A stretch of DNA of 64,000 nucleotides, from the NCBI GenBank assembly GCA_025093555.1, contig JAIWNF010000032.1, positions 539,923 through 603,922 on the forward strand. The letters are read 5' to 3'. The stretch comes from Circinella umbellata. Its lineage: Eukaryota > Mucoromycota > Mucoromycetes > Mucorales > Lichtheimiaceae. Below are positions 62,701-64,000 of this stretch, in pieces. The translations under genes and the position numbers were made by a program. The notes under the pieces are model-generated. The model had not been told where the DNA came from and searched no databases. It was given only the letters and a program-made list of their open reading frames with translations. How positions within the stretch are numbered: position 1 is the first letter of the stretch; each line of letters begins with the position of its first letter.

Positions 62701-63450
62701 AAGTAGGGAGCTTAGAAATCAACAATTCTCCTCTCTTCCTAAATAATTACCATCTGAAGAACCCATTCGCTCAAGAGTACCTAAGGATGTTTTTCATCTA
62801 ATGGATCAAATCAAAGTACCTCAAAGACATGGTCTTGCAAATGATTTTTCAAGAAAGCTATAAGATGCACTTTTTGTTGTTATAAAGAAGATAAAATCAA
62901 GGTTGAGGATATTTTGACACGGAATCAAATAACATGGGATGAAAAGCTATTAAAAAATTTAGGATGGGTATTCCATTATGTAAAACATACGTAATTTTCG
63001 GTGGTAGCAACTTCATTTGTTATTAGTATATAATTAATAATATAACAATGATATTATGTAATAATTCTCTTAGGTACTGTTCCCCCACCTGAAATCGTAT
63101 ATCCTATTGTAAAAAACTTGTTTAAAACATATGATCCTTTGAAATGCGCAAGAACTGGACGTCCATTGTTTGATAATGAGACTTGGAAGTAGTCTAAAAA
63201 TGTTTTATCATCGATTCATGAAGGCCATGTATCATATCCTCCTGGTTATTTGTTCTATTTTAAAATGGGACAAGATAGAGATAGACTCACACTACACTAC
63301 TGCTGTCGAGGAATCAATTCTTTAGAGGGAGGAATCCATCAGAACGTAATTCAGAAGTTTGAGTCTTTTGGCACTAGTTCAGCATTAGCTGATGCTGTTC
63401 TTACTGATTATCAATTGCGCTATAACATTGATGTACAGGATTTTTCATAA
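59780..63450 (+). pseudogene. Repeat-family gene with GRP/Cys-rich N-terminus and DEDD 3'-5' exonuclease domain, broken
   Basis: The plus strand begins NYKKRGRPSGQKNAQGYNAG RPKKVD (AT-hook-like), then in changing frames DPYFALLDDLSPNGLYYLCI and a Cys-rich region with stops (60280-60720). An open part at 60858-61295 holds FSDFGDKNRYGEYIPSPQYF and IIKLIGKVDGALMFTALYTI. The exonuclease domain at 61486-62060 is well kept: VVGFDCEWP (DxE), IGRAIQGDLNKIERDF (second D), and YAALDAWAGLQIYHKLKW (Y...D). A GT-AG intron follows, then WSMVQAAAYGEIS onward to 62466. The C-terminal part (62590-63450) has stops but ends RDRLTLHYCCRGINSLEGGI and LADAVLTDYQLRYNID. This combination occurs in many copies in fungal genomes and is probably transposon-borne. 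At least eight stops or frame changes are visible. Confidence 0.7.
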
Positions 63451-63650
63451 TGATTGGTGGGGTTTTTTCCCATCATGGCGGGGCCTTTTTTCATTTTGGC
63501 GTTGGGGGTCTTTTTTGATTAGTGGTGTAATTTTCATAGTTGGCAGGAGGTGAAAATTTACAATGGCAGTGTGAAAATGTACAATGGCGGTGCAATTTTA
63601 GATGATGGCAGAATTATAAATTTGATGGCGGTTGAGAACTATAATTTATG
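63441..63650. repeat. Short repeats with ATGGCGG words after the exonuclease gene
   Basis: ATGGCGG or GGCGTTGG-like words recur at about 63475, 63500, 63573-63580 and 63624, mixed with CAATTTT/AAAATT words such as TGAAAATTTACAATGGCAG and TGAAAATGTACAATGGCGG. The left side of the same gene has CCCACCGCTATTTTA and AATGCCATTT near 59680-59705, partly inverted. They may be subterminal repeats of the element that carries the gene, but the ends are not resolved. Confidence 0.4.
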
Positions 63651-64000
63651 ATTTTGTTTTCCTTCTTAAAAATATATTCTCTAGCAAAACAGAAGATCGT
63701 CTCTTGTTGTTTAATATATAATTCATTAAAAAAAACATATTTATATATGAAAAAAATATACAGATAAAGGTAAAAAAACATAAAAATGAAAATATATAGG
63801 AGTAAAGTGTAAATAAAAAAATATGAGGATAGGTAAAATATAAATATAAATATAAAATTGTAAGGATGAATATAAAAAAAAGGTTACATATAAAGATAGA
63901 AAAAATATATAAGGATAAAAAAAAAGAACTACAACATTTTCTCTCCATTAATGCAATGAGGCACAAAAGAAAGAGAGTGCCTGATCCAACCCTGACAATC
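63651..64000. other. A/T-rich low-complexity sequence at the window end
   Basis: Tandem ATATAAA-, AGGATAAA- and TAAAAAA-like words. The minus-strand open frame at 63646-63966 is Phe/Tyr/Ile-rich low complexity and is not called as a gene. Confidence 0.5.

Noticed and set aside
63646..63966. 106-codon minus-strand ORF
   Set aside because: Low-complexity Phe/Ile/Tyr translation of an A/T-rich stretch.

Overview
The window reads as AT-rich nuclear DNA of a filamentous fungus, most likely an early-diverging lineage of the Mucoromycota/Mucorales type (an inference). The evidence is many short GT-AG introns with short degenerate splice sites, large AT-rich spacers with poly(A)/poly(T) tracts, fungal housekeeping families (SIN3, Gbp2/Hrb1-like RRM protein, AbaA/TEAD-type TEA factor, Fra2/BolA2, SURF4/Erv29, peroxisomal D-amino-acid oxidase) and fungal transposon families. 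No plasmid, phage or prokaryotic operon features are present.

Layout. About 0-39 kb is ordinary chromosome arm. In order it carries a MAT2B/RmlD-like reductase (minus), a short SIN3-like corepressor (minus), a D-amino-acid oxidase (plus), a three-RRM SR-type mRNA-binding protein (minus), a TEA-domain transcription factor (plus), a tRNA-Arg (minus), SURF4 (plus) facing an EI24/RRT8-UsgS-like membrane protein (minus), a decayed GDSL esterase (minus), an EH-domain endocytic protein (minus), a BolA2/Fra2 gene (plus) and an NAD(P)H-dependent MDR reductase (plus). For every intact gene I rebuilt the exons so that all phases close from start to stop. The spacers of 2-4 kb hold no gene I can support.

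From about 38.4 kb to the end the window is a transposon island. It holds a GGTTC-rich hAT-like foldback element next to an OTU-domain pseudogene, a decayed multi-exon gene, and a structurally complete CACTA/EnSpm-like element at 45051-51274. That element has matching CACCATGGG ends, a 3-bp ATA target duplication, an intact nine-exon Tnp2-type transposase and an intact divergent second gene. Next come a tRNA-Pro, a minisatellite interrupted by a Mutator-like (MULE) transposon whose transposase is broken, a Ty3/gypsy-type LTR with integrase remnants, and a broken cysteine-rich plus DEDD 3'-5' exonuclease gene.

The most interesting object is the CACTA-like element. All parts needed for mobility appear open. 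Its second, divergent gene encodes a polyglutamine/coiled-coil protein I cannot assign to a family. Its 3' subterminal region carries an array of 132-bp repeats containing GATATC/GCGA motifs that also occur near the 5' end. Other notable points are a SIN3 homologue that stops right after the HDAC-interaction region, and a fungal TEA factor whose C-terminus looks like the co-activator-binding domain of animal TEADs.
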